Assembly (NCBI GenBank): GCA_046349155.1
Contig: JAXMCW010000001.1
Location: 1,922,001 to 1,986,000 of the forward strand
From: Alsobacter sp046349155
GTDB taxonomy: Bacteria; Pseudomonadota; Alphaproteobacteria; Rhizobiales; Beijerinckiaceae
Length of the DNA stretch: 64,000 bases
Direction of reading: 5' to 3'
The notes beneath the pieces were generated by a model. It had not been told where the DNA came from and did no database searches. It saw only the letters and a list, made by a program, of their open reading frames with translations. Both the position numbers and the translations under genes were made by a program. Positions 25,048-33,895 of this stretch are shown in pieces; position 1 is the stretch's first letter, and every line of letters begins with the position of its first letter.

Positions 25048-26190
25048 GTGTCCAACATCGACTTCGAGAAGATGGCCGACGGCCCCGGGGACTCGACCGC
25101 CGAAGGCGACGCCATCGCCGCCGAATGGACCGCGATGATCGAGGCGGCGGCGACGGCCAACGTCCCCGACGCCGGCGTCGACCGCCTCCTCAACCAGGAC
25201 GAGATCGACAATCTCCTCGGCTTCTCCAACGAGGAGGCCATCCTCTCCAACCGCACGGGCCTGCGCGCCATCGTCGATTCGGCGATGGTCTCCTACGAGC
25301 GCCTGCCCATGCTCGAAATCGTCTTCGACCGCCTCGTGCGGCTGCTGACGACGAGCCTGCGCAACTTCTTCTCCGACAACGTCGAGGTCTCGCTTTCCGA
25401 CATCACCTCGGTGCGCTTCGGCGACTACATCAACTCCATCCCGCTGCCGACCATCCTGGCCGTGTTCCGCGCGGAGGAGTGGGACAATTTCGGCCTGATC
25501 ACCGTCGACAGCACGCTGGCCTATTCGGTGATCGACGTGCTGCTGGGCGGGCGGCGCGCCTCCTCCACGGCGCGGCTCGACGGGCGGCCCTATTCCTCGA
25601 TCGAGACAAGCCTCGTCCGGCGCATGCTGGACCTCGTGCTGGTCGACACGGAGCACGCCTTCAAGCCGCTCTCGCCCGTCCACTTCAACATCGACCGGAT
25701 CGAGACGAACCCGCGCTTCGCCTCGATCTCGCGCCCGGCCAACGCGGCCATCCTCGTCCAGTTGCGCATCGACATGGAAGGGCGCGGCGGGTCGATCGAG
25801 ATCCTGCTGCCCTATGCCACGATCGAGCCCATCCGCGAGCTCCTGCTCCAGAGCTTCATGGGCGAGAAGTTCGGCCGGGACCCCATCTGGGAGGACCACC
25901 TCGCGACCGAGATCTGGCAAGCCCATGCCGACCTCGACGCCATCCTCTACGAGACCAAGCTGCCCTTGCGCCGGATGCTGGAGCTCAAGGTCGGCGATAC
26001 GCTGATGTTCGACGCCGAGCCGGAATCGCCGGTCCGCATCAAGTGCGGGGAGGTGATGATCACCGAGGGGCGGATGGGACGGATGGGCGACAAGATCGCG
26101 ATCCGAGTCTCGCGTCCGCTGCGGCGCTCCAAGACCACCTTCGCGGCCTACGAGGCCAGCGCCACGGCCAAGAGGGACGGCAAGCCATGA
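25048..26190 (+). CDS. fliM: Flagellar motor switch protein FliM
   Basis: A 380-residue switch protein with a GTG start 12 bp after fliL. It has LLNQDEIDNLLGF near residue 48, a FliM middle domain (SVRFGDYINSIPLPTILAVF, VIDVLLGGRR) and a C-terminal SpoA domain (LELKVGDTLMFDAE). FliM binds phospho-CheY and forms the C-ring with FliG and FliN; neither fliG nor fliN is in this window. The stop overlaps the next ATG. Confidence 0.93.
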   Translation: MSNIDFEKMADGPGDSTAEGDAIAAEWTAMIEAAATANVPDAGVDRLLNQDEIDNLLGFSNEEAILSNRTGLRAIVDSAMVSYERLPMLEIVFDRLVRLLTTSLRNFFSDNVEVSLSDITSVRFGDYINSIPLPTILAVFRAEEWDNFGLITVDSTLAYSVIDVLLGGRRASSTARLDGRPYSSIETSLVRRMLDLVLVDTEHAFKPLSPVHFNIDRIETNPRFASISRPANAAILVQLRIDMEGRGGSIEILLPYATIEPIRELLLQSFMGEKFGRDPIWEDHLATEIWQAHADLDAILYETKLPLRRMLELKVGDTLMFDAEPESPVRIKCGEVMITEGRMGRMGDKIAIRVSRPLRRSKTTFAAYEASATAKRDGKP

Positions 26191-26684
26191 TCAACATGCT
26201 GATCGAGGTCCTGGTCTGCGTGCTGCTCGCCGCGACCATCGCCTATTGCGTGCGGCTCGACGGCAAGCTGAAGCGCCTCAAGGCCGACGAGCAGGCAATG
26301 CGGCGCACCATCACCGACCTCGTCAGCGCCACTGAAAAGGCCGAGCGCGCCGTGGCGGGCCTGCGCAACGTTGTCAGCGAATGCGACCAGTCCATCGCAG
26401 GCCACCTGCGCGAGGCCGAGCGCCAGGCCCAGGACCTCGCCGAGCAGATCCGCACCGGCGACGACGTGATCGCCCGCATCGCGCGCATCGTCGACGGCGC
26501 GCGGGGCGGGGAGGCCGAGGCGCCCGCCAGGACGCGGGCCGCCACGGCGCCCGCGCGCGCCGCGGCTGCGCCGCCGCCTCCGCCGGCCGAGCAGACCCCG
26601 CAGGAGCGGCTCGCCGCGACGCTCGCCGCCGCCCAGGCCTTCGCCGAGCGGGCGCGCCGACGGGTCGACGGCAAGGCGGCCTGA
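26187..26684 (+). CDS. DUF6468 flagellar-cluster membrane protein
   Basis: A 165-residue protein starting at the ATG that overlaps the fliM stop. One N-terminal transmembrane helix (MLIEVLVCVLLAATIAYC) precedes a coiled coil (about residues 28-100, LKADEQAMRRTITDLVSATE) and a proline/alanine-rich tail. This architecture matches the DUF6468 proteins encoded between fliM and motE-like genes in alphaproteobacteria. The function is not established; a role near the motor is inferred from context only. Confidence 0.75.
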   Translation: MINMLIEVLVCVLLAATIAYCVRLDGKLKRLKADEQAMRRTITDLVSATEKAERAVAGLRNVVSECDQSIAGHLREAERQAQDLAEQIRTGDDVIARIARIVDGARGGEAEAPARTRAATAPARAAAAPPPPPAEQTPQERLAATLAAAQAFAERARRRVDGKAA

Positions 26685-26686
26685 CC

Positions 26687-27448
26687 ATGAAGCTGCGCCT
26701 GCTCCCCGCCGTCGCGGGCGGCGCCGCCGCGCTGCTGCTGCTCAAGGGCATCGACCTGTGGCGGCAGGAGACCTACGTCGCGCAGACGATCCGCGCCGAG
26801 AACCCCGCCAACTCGCCCTTCACCGAGAGCATCCTGCGCATGCGCGAGCGGCGGGTGTTCGATCCCGAGACCACCGGCTCGACCGCGGCTCCGCCCAAGG
26901 AGGAGAAGAAGGCCGACCCGCCGCCCGCTCCGGTCGGCACGCCCGTGAAGCTCGACGAGCCCGCCGTCTCGCCCGCCGAGCGGGGCCTGCTGCAGAAGCT
27001 GGGCGAGCGCCGCGAGCAGCTCGACGAGCGCCAGCGCGAGCTCGACACGCGCGAGAACCTGCTGAAGGCCGCCGACAAGAAGCTCGAGGAACGCATCAAC
27101 GAGCTGAAGGCGCTCGAGGCCAAGGCCGCCGGACCCGAAGGCCAGCCCAAGAAGGACGTCACCGAGCAGCAGCAGCTCAAGAACCTCGTGACGATGTACG
27201 AGGCCATGAAACCCAAGGAGGCGGCGCGCGTCTTCGATCGCCTCAGCCTCCCGGTGCTCGTGCCGGTGGTCAACGCCATGAACCCGCGCAAGATGTCCGA
27301 GATACTGGCCGCCATGTCCCCCGAGTCGGCCGAGAAGCTGACCGTGGAGCTCGCGGGCGGCGCCCAGCGCGCCAAGGCGGCCGCGGCCGGAAACGGCGGC
27401 GCGCTGCCGGCCGGGGAACTTCCGGCCATCGACCCGAAGAAGCCCTGA
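26687..27448 (+). CDS. MotE-like flagellar motor protein (MgtE_N-type domain)
   Basis: A 253-residue protein with an N-terminal membrane anchor or signal (LLPAVAGGAAALLLLKGIDL), a proline-rich linker, and a long coiled coil (about residues 100-160). The C-terminal helical domain (MYEAMKPKEAARVFDRLSLP, MNPRKMSEILAAMSPESAEK) is of the MgtE intracellular-domain type. This is the make-up of rhizobial MotE, a periplasmic chaperone that stabilises MotC. It starts 3 bases after the DUF6468 stop. Confidence 0.82.
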   Translation: MKLRLLPAVAGGAAALLLLKGIDLWRQETYVAQTIRAENPANSPFTESILRMRERRVFDPETTGSTAAPPKEEKKADPPPAPVGTPVKLDEPAVSPAERGLLQKLGERREQLDERQRELDTRENLLKAADKKLEERINELKALEAKAAGPEGQPKKDVTEQQQLKNLVTMYEAMKPKEAARVFDRLSLPVLVPVVNAMNPRKMSEILAAMSPESAEKLTVELAGGAQRAKAAAAGNGGALPAGELPAIDPKKP

Positions 27449-27590
27449 GGCCTGCAGGCTCCGTCGTCCCCGGCGGCGCGCGCAATCCTTCAACAACTGG
27501 CCGCTTGATCTTTAGCTCGCATTCACCCTTTCGGGCCTAGGGTTTCCGCTGTGTTCCCGGCGCGTGTGGCCGGGCGGGTTTGGTTCGACC

Positions 27591-30500
27591 ATGCGTGTGC
27601 GGCGGTCCGGGTTCTCGGGTGCGTGCGGCGCGGCGGGGCGCTTCGGTGCCGGCCGGGCGCGGCGGCTTGCGTTGCTGGCCGGAGTGGCGCTGAGCCTGGC
27701 CTGGAGCGCGCCCGCGCTCGCCGCCAAGGGCACCGTGCGCGCCGCAGAGATGGCGGGCTTTGGGCGCGCCGTCTTCACATTCGACGAGTTGCCCAAGGCG
27801 TCTGCCCGCGTCAGCAGCGGCATCCTCATCATCAGCTTCGACCAGCCTGTCACCCTGACCTCCGAAAAGCTCGCCATGGAGCTGCCGAACTATGTTTCGG
27901 CGGTGCGCCTGGACCCCGACGGCAAGGCGATGCGCCTCGCCTTGGTGAAGGGCATCAAGCCGAACCTCATGGAGGCCGGCGAAAAGCTCTTCGTCGACCT
28001 GCTGCCGGACAACTGGAAGGGCATCACGCCCAGCCTCCCGCCCGACGTGGTCGAGGACCTGAGCCGGCGCGCCCGCGAGGCGGAGGAGACGGCCCGCCGC
28101 CTCCTGCGCAAGAAGGCCGCGGAGGAAACGAAGGAGCTGCCGTTCCGCATCGGCACGACACCGACCTTCACACGCGTCGTGTTCGACATGCCCGTCGTGG
28201 CGCCGGTCGAGCTCTCGAAGCAGGACGGGCGCGTGGAGCTTCTCTTCGACTCGAACCTGCGCCTCGACGCAGCCAAGCTGAAGGCCGCCCTGCCGCCGTT
28301 CGTCACCGGAGTCGACGTCCAGGCCGAGGGCGGCGTGCTGCGCGTCGGCATCGACCTTCCCCAGGCGCAGGACGTCAGGGGGTTTCGCGAGGACGAGGCC
28401 TACACGATCGACCTGCCCGTCCCCAAGCCGCCGCCCAAGGTGGCCGAGAAGGGCAAGGGAAAGGACGGGAAGCCCGCGAAGGCCGACGGCAAGCCCGAGA
28501 AGAGCGAGGCGAAGCTCGATCTGAAGGGCGAGGCCGGCGCGCCCGCCCGCACGGCGCCCGACGGGCCGTCGCTCGAAGGCCCTGCCCATCCCGTCGACGA
28601 GGCGAAGGGCCCCGCCGGCCCTCCGTCTGCCCCGACCTCGGCCACGCCCGTCACCGTGCCGCTCGCCCCCTACGAGAAGGCCCGCCCCGTCCAGGACAAC
28701 CAGCCCTCGGACCTGAAGATCGAGGTGGCCGCCGAGCGCGGCACCGTGAAGCTGGGCCTGCACGTGCCGACCAAGGTGCCGGTCGCCGTGTTCGAACGCG
28801 CGGGCACGCTGTGGATCGCGGCCGAGACGGGCGCCGCCTTCGACCCCTCGCAGATCGGCCTGGTGGCCCCGGGGCTCGTCAAGGATGTCGACGTGCGGCG
28901 GCAGGGCCGCCTGTCCATCCTGCGCCTCGGACTGAACCGCCAGCCGCTCGTGCGGGTCGCGGCCACCGACGCCGGATGGGTCGTGACGCTGGGCGACGAG
29001 GTGGCCGGCTCGTCCGACACGCTGACCCTCGGCCGCGACGCGGACGACGATGGCCGCACCGCGGTGAAAGCCGCCTTCCCCAACGTGGGCAGCGTGCACT
29101 GGATCGACGATCCCGAGGTCGGCGACAGGCTGGCCCTCGTGACGGGATCCATCTCGGCGCGCGGCGTGGTCAAGCCGCAGGGCTTCGTGGATTTCAGGGC
29201 GCTGCCCTCCGCCCAGGGCCTCGTGATCCAGCCGCTCTCGGACGACGTGGCGGTGAAGGCGGGCATCGACGACGTCCGCATCACGCGCGACGGCGGCCTC
29301 GCCCTGACGATGGCCCAGCTCGCGACCCCGATGGCGAAGAGCGGAGAGGGTCCGCAGCTCGCCGTCAATGCGGAGGCCTGGGCCAAGGCGCGTGCCGGCG
29401 CGGTGCGCGAACGCGGGCGCGAGCTGATGCGGGCCGCCGCCGACGCCCCCCGCCGGGCCCGCGCGGAGGCGCGGCTCGCCGTGGCCCGGTTCGAGATCGC
29501 CAACGGCCTCGGCGTGGAGGCCATGGGCACGCTGGACGTCGTGAGCTCCGACGATCCCGAACTCGCCAAGGACCGCTCCGTCGTCATTCTCACGGGCATC
29601 GCGGAGGTGCTGGCGAACCGGCCGGCCGAGGCGGTCAAGACGCTCGGCGCGGACGCCTTGAAGGACGATCCCGAGGCGGTGCTGTGGCGTGCCCACGCCG
29701 ATGGCATGCTGGGGCGCTGGCCGCAGTCGCTCACCGGATTTCGGCGGAGCGCCTCGCTGTTGAACGCCTATCCCGAGGACCTGCAGGGCCTGCTCGGCCT
29801 GTCCTATGCCCAGGCGGCCGTGGAAGGGCGCGACTACGGCCTCGCGCAGCGGGCGATCGACGGCCTCGACCAGCTCGACAGCGAGAATGTGGACAAGGGC
29901 CGCGTGGCCTTGCTGCAGGCCCGCGTGGCGGAGGGGCAGGGCCGGATCGAGGAGGCGATCGCCGGCTACGACAAGCTCGCGCGCACCGCCACCCGGCCCG
30001 TGGAGGCGGAGGCGCGGCTGCGCGGCATCGCGCTGGCCCTGAAGGACCGCAGCATCGACCGCAAGGCCGCCGTCGCGGCGCTGGAAGGGCTCTCGGTGAG
30101 CTGGCGCGGCGATGACGTCGAGGTCCAGACCCTCGGCCTGCTCGGCCGGCTCTACGCCGAAGAGGAACGCTGGCGCGACGCCTTCGCGATGGCCCACAAG
30201 GCCAACGAGCTGTTCCCCGACAGCGAGGTGACGCGTTCGCTCTACGAGGAAACCGGCAGCCGCTTCGAGGCGCTTTTCCTCGACAACAAGGCCGACACGA
30301 TTCCCCGGCTCGACGCGATCGCGCTCTACTTCGACTTCAAGGACTTCACCCCGCCCGGCCGTCGCGGCGACGAGATGATCCGCCGGCTCGCCGAGCGGCT
30401 GGTGCAGCTCGACCTCCTGGGCGAGGCGGCGGACCTGCTGCAATACCAGGTCGACAATCGCCTCAGCGGGGTGGCCAAGGCCAACGTCGCGACGCGGCTC

Positions 30501-31211
30501 GCCATCATCCAGCTCATGAACCACCAGCCGGCCAAGGCCTACCAGGCGCTACGCGACAGCCGGCAGTCCGACATGCCGTCGGAGCTGCGCCGCAGCCGAA
30601 GCCTCATCGAGGCCCGCGCGCTCTCGGACCTGTCGCGCACCGACCTCGCGCTGGAGATGCTGGCCGACGAGCAGGGCGCGGACGTGGAGCGCCTCAAGGC
30701 CGACATCCTGTGGCAGAGCCGGCGTTGGCGGGAGGCGGGCGAGCAGTTCGAGCGCATCGCGGGAGATCGCTGGCGCGCCGCTGAGCCTCTCGACGATCGG
30801 ACGCGCGCCGATGTCCTGCGCGCGGCCATCGCCTACGGCCTCGGCGACGAATCGCTGTCGCTGGAGCGGCTCAGGGCGAAATACGCGGCCAAGATGGCCG
30901 ACAGCGCGGACGCCCAGTCCTTCGCGGTGATCACGTCGCCCTCGGGCGCGCGCGCCTCGCAATACCGGGAACTGGCCCGCGCCATCGCCGGCGCGGATAC
31001 TCTGGGTGAGTTCCTGAGCGAGTATCGCAAGCGCTATCCCGACACCCCAGCCGCGCCGCCCAAGGCGCCGAAGCCCGCCACGCCGCCGGCGGAGGGCCAG
31101 CCCCCAGCGGGCGCCGAGAAGCCCGCGGCCGACAAGGCCCCCGCCGAGACGCAGGACGCGGAGAAACCCGCCGCCTCGGCCGATCCCAAGCCCGCGGCCG
31201 GCCACGGCTGA
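27591..31211 (+). CDS. Giant periplasmic helical-repeat protein of the flagellar cluster, unknown function
   Basis: A 1206-residue protein with an N-terminal Sec signal (RLALLAGVALSLAWSAPALA, mature end near residue 45). The N-terminal half is beta-rich and contains repeated blocks reminiscent of AMIN-type domains. A lysine/proline-rich linker follows (about residues 280-360). The C-terminal half (about 600-1100) is alpha-helical with TPR-like spacing, and the tail is proline/alanine-rich. Similar long TPR proteins are encoded next to motor genes in Hyphomicrobiales, but no function is known to me. It lies 142 bp after the motE-like gene and 21 bp from the convergent fliP. A GTG at 27564 would add nine residues. 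Confidence 0.8.
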   Translation: MRVRRSGFSGACGAAGRFGAGRARRLALLAGVALSLAWSAPALAAKGTVRAAEMAGFGRAVFTFDELPKASARVSSGILIISFDQPVTLTSEKLAMELPNYVSAVRLDPDGKAMRLALVKGIKPNLMEAGEKLFVDLLPDNWKGITPSLPPDVVEDLSRRAREAEETARRLLRKKAAEETKELPFRIGTTPTFTRVVFDMPVVAPVELSKQDGRVELLFDSNLRLDAAKLKAALPPFVTGVDVQAEGGVLRVGIDLPQAQDVRGFREDEAYTIDLPVPKPPPKVAEKGKGKDGKPAKADGKPEKSEAKLDLKGEAGAPARTAPDGPSLEGPAHPVDEAKGPAGPPSAPTSATPVTVPLAPYEKARPVQDNQPSDLKIEVAAERGTVKLGLHVPTKVPVAVFERAGTLWIAAETGAAFDPSQIGLVAPGLVKDVDVRRQGRLSILRLGLNRQPLVRVAATDAGWVVTLGDEVAGSSDTLTLGRDADDDGRTAVKAAFPNVGSVHWIDDPEVGDRLALVTGSISARGVVKPQGFVDFRALPSAQGLVIQPLSDDVAVKAGIDDVRITRDGGLALTMAQLATPMAKSGEGPQLAVNAEAWAKARAGAVRERGRELMRAAADAPRRARAEARLAVARFEIANGLGVEAMGTLDVVSSDDPELAKDRSVVILTGIAEVLANRPAEAVKTLGADALKDDPEAVLWRAHADGMLGRWPQSLTGFRRSASLLNAYPEDLQGLLGLSYAQAAVEGRDYGLAQRAIDGLDQLDSENVDKGRVALLQARVAEGQGRIEEAIAGYDKLARTATRPVEAEARLRGIALALKDRSIDRKAAVAALEGLSVSWRGDDVEVQTLGLLGRLYAEEERWRDAFAMAHKANELFPDSEVTRSLYEETGSRFEALFLDNKADTIPRLDAIALYFDFKDFTPPGRRGDEMIRRLAERLVQLDLLGEAADLLQYQVDNRLSGVAKANVATRLAIIQLMNHQPAKAYQALRDSRQSDMPSELRRSRSLIEARALSDLSRTDLALEMLADEQGADVERLKADILWQSRRWREAGEQFERIAGDRWRAAEPLDDRTRADVLRAAIAYGLGDESLSLERLRAKYAAKMADSADAQSFAVITSPSGARASQYRELARAIAGADTLGEFLSEYRKRYPDTPAAPPKAPKPATPPAEGQPPAGAEKPAADKAPAETQDAEKPAASADPKPAAGHG

Positions 31212-31232
31212 CCGGACCCACCGGCGCAGGGC

Positions 31233-32000
31233 CTATCCCCCGTAGCTCTGCACCAGGCTGCCCGTCACCAGGTTCCAGCCGTCCACCAGCACGAAGAAGA
31301 TCAGCTTGAAGGGCAGCGCCACGGTGACCGGCGGCAGCATCATCATGCCCATCGACATGAGGATCGAGGCGACCACGAGGTCGATGATGAGGAAGGGGAT
31401 GTAGAGCATGAAGCCGATCTCGAAGGCGCGGCGGAGCTCCGAGATCATGAAGGCCGGGATCAGGCTGGTGAGGGGCGTCGCCTCCGGCGTGGCGGGGCGC
31501 GGCTCGCGCGACATGTCGATGAAGAGAGCGAGGTCCTTCTCGCGCACGTGGCGGAGCATGAAGGTGCGCAGCGGCACGACGCCCCGCTCGAAGGCCTGCT
31601 GCGGCTGGATCTGGCCCGCCAGCAGGGGGGTGACCGCCGTGTCGTAGACGGTGCGCAACGTCGGGGCCATCACGAAGAGCGTCAGGAACAGCGACAGGCT
31701 GACGATCACAGCGTTGGGGGGCGCGGTCGGCGCGCCGATGGCCGAGCGCAGCAGCGACAGCACCACCACGATGCGGGTGAAGGACGTCACCATCACCAGC
31801 GCCGTCGGGGCAAGCGAGAGCAGGGTGACCAGCGCGACCAGCTGCAGCGCGCGCTCGGTGACCGTCGGTCCCTGGCCGAGGTCGAGCGTCAAAGTCTGCG
31901 CGAAGGCGACGTCGAGGCCGGCAAGCAGCAGGCCGACGCCCAGAGCCATGAGACCGGCGCGGCGGACGGCTCGGCGGGGCAGGCGAATCGCGGCTCGCAT
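31233..32000 (-). CDS. fliP: Flagellar type III export gate protein FliP
   Basis: A 255-residue export gate protein with a cleavable signal (GLMALGVGLLLAGLDVAFA). It has the FliP signature RIVVVLSLLRSAIGAPTAPPN, RTFMLRHVREKDLALF, and SELRRAFEIGFMLYIPFLII. The final helices include LIFFVLVDGWNLVTGSL. FliP, FliQ and FliR form the core export channel; fliQ and fliR are on the opposite strand 3 kb away. It follows fliO by 31 bp on the open frame, or 122 bp from the likely ancestral fliO stop. Confidence 0.96.
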   Translation of the reverse strand: MRAAIRLPRRAVRRAGLMALGVGLLLAGLDVAFAQTLTLDLGQGPTVTERALQLVALVTLLSLAPTALVMVTSFTRIVVVLSLLRSAIGAPTAPPNAVIVSLSLFLTLFVMAPTLRTVYDTAVTPLLAGQIQPQQAFERGVVPLRTFMLRHVREKDLALFIDMSREPRPATPEATPLTSLIPAFMISELRRAFEIGFMLYIPFLIIDLVVASILMSMGMMMLPPVTVALPFKLIFFVLVDGWNLVTGSLVQSYGG

Positions 32001-32031
32001 GGCGGGAGCCTAGGCGCTCGCCCCCATGCGG

Positions 32032-33657
32032 TCACCTGCGGCAGGCCGCCGGGCCGAGCCGCCCGACGCCGCCGCTGTGGACAAGGTGAGCCGGCGCCGG
32101 CCCGTGGGCCCTCGCCAGGACGTCAGTTCGGCTTGGGCGGCTCGCGGCCGAGCAGCCGCGACATCTCGGCCTCGAGCGAGTCGAAGTCGATGGGATCGGC
32201 GGCGCGCGCCGGCTCGGGCGGCGGCGGGGGCGGTGGCTCCGCGCGCACCGGTTCGCGCGCCGGCGGAGGCGGTGGCGAAGGAGGCGGGGGGCAGCGGCGG
32301 GACCCGCGGGCGGCGGTTCCGGCCGCGGCGGGACCGGTGGTGGCGGCGGCGGCGGTGGGGGCGGGGGCGGGGCTGCGACAGGCCGCGGCGGCGGCACGGG
32401 CGGCATCGGGGCCGCGGGCGGGGCCGGCGGTGGCGGCGGCGGCGCGGCCGGCGGTGGCGACGTGGGCTGACCCATGCCTGCGAAGGGCCGCGTCAGCGCC
32501 TCCTCCAGCTTGCGGGCCATGCTCGAGAGCTCGGCCTGCGCGGCGGCGGCGACGGCAGGTTTCTCCGGCTCCGCGGCTGCGAGCGGCGGCGGCGCGGGCC
32601 GCGGCGGCGTCACGGGAACCTGCACCGGCGGTGGCGGAAAGTCGTCCGCCGGGCGCGGCGCAGGCCGCGGAGGCGAGGGCGGCGGCTCCGCTCGCACCGG
32701 CTCGCGCGGCGGCGCGGGAGGCGGCGGCGGAGGGGGAGGAGGTGGTGGTGGTGGCGGAGGGGGAGGAGGTGGCGGCGGCGGCGCCATCCGGGGCGGCTCG
32801 GGAGGACGTGCGGCGGGGGCGTCGGGCTGGCGGACGTCGTTGCCGCGCAGGTCGTTTCGCAGACGCTCGATCGGCCCGGCGAGAGCCTGCCTCAGCGCCT
32901 CGGCGTCGGTGGGCAGGGGCCCGGGGCGCGGCCCGCCCTCGGGTCGGATGGGCGGTTCCGGTCGTACGGGGACGTCCTGGCGAACCACGGCGTCGGGACG
33001 ACGGGGCTCGCCACGGGGTGGGTCCTGTCGCACCGGATCCGGGCGCGGCGGCGGTTCCTGGCGCAACGGCGGTTCCTGGCGCGGCGCTTCCTGGCGCGGA
33101 GGCTCCGGACGGGCGGACGGCGGGCGCGCGGGCGGCTCGGCGCGCGCGGGCGGTTCCGGAGGCCGCGGTGGCGGCGGCGGTGGCGCGGCGCGCATGGGCG
33201 CCTCGGGCTCCCGGCGAACGGGCACGGGGCGCTCCCCGCGGGGCGGCTCGTCCGCCGGCTCCGCCCTCAGGGGCGCAGGCACGGCCGGGATCGTCGGCGG
33301 CGGCAGGGGCTCCTCGCGCGGCTCGATCCGCGCTCCGGCTGGCGGGACCGCGTCCCGGGCGGCGCCGCTCCTCACGATGTTGGTCTCGACCACCACGTCG
33401 TTGGGCCCGCCGATCAGGACGAGGTGCTCGACATGGTCGCGCCGCACGATGACCAGCTGCCTCTGCCGGTCGAGGTCGAATGCGTCGACGATGCCCAGGC
33501 GCGGCTGCCGGCTCCGCGAGGATCCCGCGATGGAGCTCAGCTTCCCGCTGGAGATCTTGCGCAGCACCAGGGCGAACAGCCCCAGCAGCACGAAGATGAT
33601 GATGAAGGCGGCGGCCCAGACGAGCGGCTGGGGCAGGGACGACAAGGGTGATTGCAA
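32032..33657 (-). CDS. fliO: FliO-like export protein with long polyproline extension; frameshifted C-terminus
   Basis: The first about 100 residues are FliO: one membrane helix (LVWAAAFIIIFVLLGLFALV) and the domain RPRLGIVDAF-type with LVIVRRDHVEHLVLIGGP. Then come about 370 residues of Pro/Glu/Arg-rich sequence with a run of 22 prolines at 32716-32781. The open frame ends at 32032 in an arginine-rich tail that looks wrong. If one base is re-read at the six-G run 32286-32291 (C-run on the coding strand), the frame continues as PIDFDSLEAEMSRLLGREPP and stops at 32123, a tidy acidic/helical end. So a 1-base deletion, sequencing error or -1 slippage is likely. First gene of fliO-fliP, divergent from flgB. 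Confidence 0.82.
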   Translation of the reverse strand: MQSPLSSLPQPLVWAAAFIIIFVLLGLFALVLRKISSGKLSSIAGSSRSRQPRLGIVDAFDLDRQRQLVIVRRDHVEHLVLIGGPNDVVVETNIVRSGAARDAVPPAGARIEPREEPLPPPTIPAVPAPLRAEPADEPPRGERPVPVRREPEAPMRAAPPPPPPRPPEPPARAEPPARPPSARPEPPRQEAPRQEPPLRQEPPPRPDPVRQDPPRGEPRRPDAVVRQDVPVRPEPPIRPEGGPRPGPLPTDAEALRQALAGPIERLRNDLRGNDVRQPDAPAARPPEPPRMAPPPPPPPPPPPPPPPPPPPPPPAPPREPVRAEPPPSPPRPAPRPADDFPPPPVQVPVTPPRPAPPPLAAAEPEKPAVAAAAQAELSSMARKLEEALTRPFAGMGQPTSPPPAAPPPPPPAPPAAPMPPVPPPRPVAAPPPPPPPPPPPPVPPRPEPPPAGPAAAPRLLRHRLRRRANRCARSHRPRRRPSRRAPPIPSTSTRSRPRCRGCSAASRPSRTDVLARAHGPAPAHLVHSGGVGRLGPAACRR

Positions 33658-33830
33658 GTCACGCTCTCCGAGATGTCGCGCAAGCGCCCGAACTTACGAT
33701 CAAAAAACCGGCCGTGCACCCGCAACGTCCGGGCACGTCGCGAAGGCACGCACCAGAACGCGCATGGGCCTGATCTTCTTTAGCTCCTTTTGTCAACCTT
33801 AACAGTCCATCCGCGCCGGAAAACGGGCTG

Positions 33831-33849
33831 TTTACCCAGCATTAACCAT
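33831..33849 (+). promoter_or_regulatory. CtrA box upstream of flgB
   Basis: TTTACCCAGCATTAACCAT: half-sites TTTA and TTAACC with 7-bp spacing, the same arrangement as upstream of fliX. It lies 47 bp before the flgB ATG and drives the flgB-to-cckA gene string. Confidence 0.7.
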
Positions 33850-33853
33850 GCGG

Positions 33854-33870
33854 GCGGCATTTTTTGCCGG
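33854..33870. promoter_or_regulatory. FlbD-like (ftr) dyad downstream of the flgB CtrA box
   Basis: GCGGCA-TTTTT-TGCCGG, one mismatch from the dyad consensus. It starts 4 bp after the CtrA box and lies between that box and the flgB start, a position suited to repression of flgB. No sigma-54 promoter was found on either side here. Confidence 0.55.
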
Positions 33871-33895
33871 GAGCCACGGAGCCCGGGAGGGCCGC

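Noticed and set aside
27537..30524. 995-codon minus-strand open frame opposite the giant periplasmic protein
   Set aside because: Low-complexity His/Arg/Gly-rich translation; the plus-strand frame has a signal peptide and domain pattern.
32474..33802. Glycine/serine-rich plus-strand frame opposite fliO
   Set aside because: The repetitive Gly run is simply the complement of the polyproline coding sequence.
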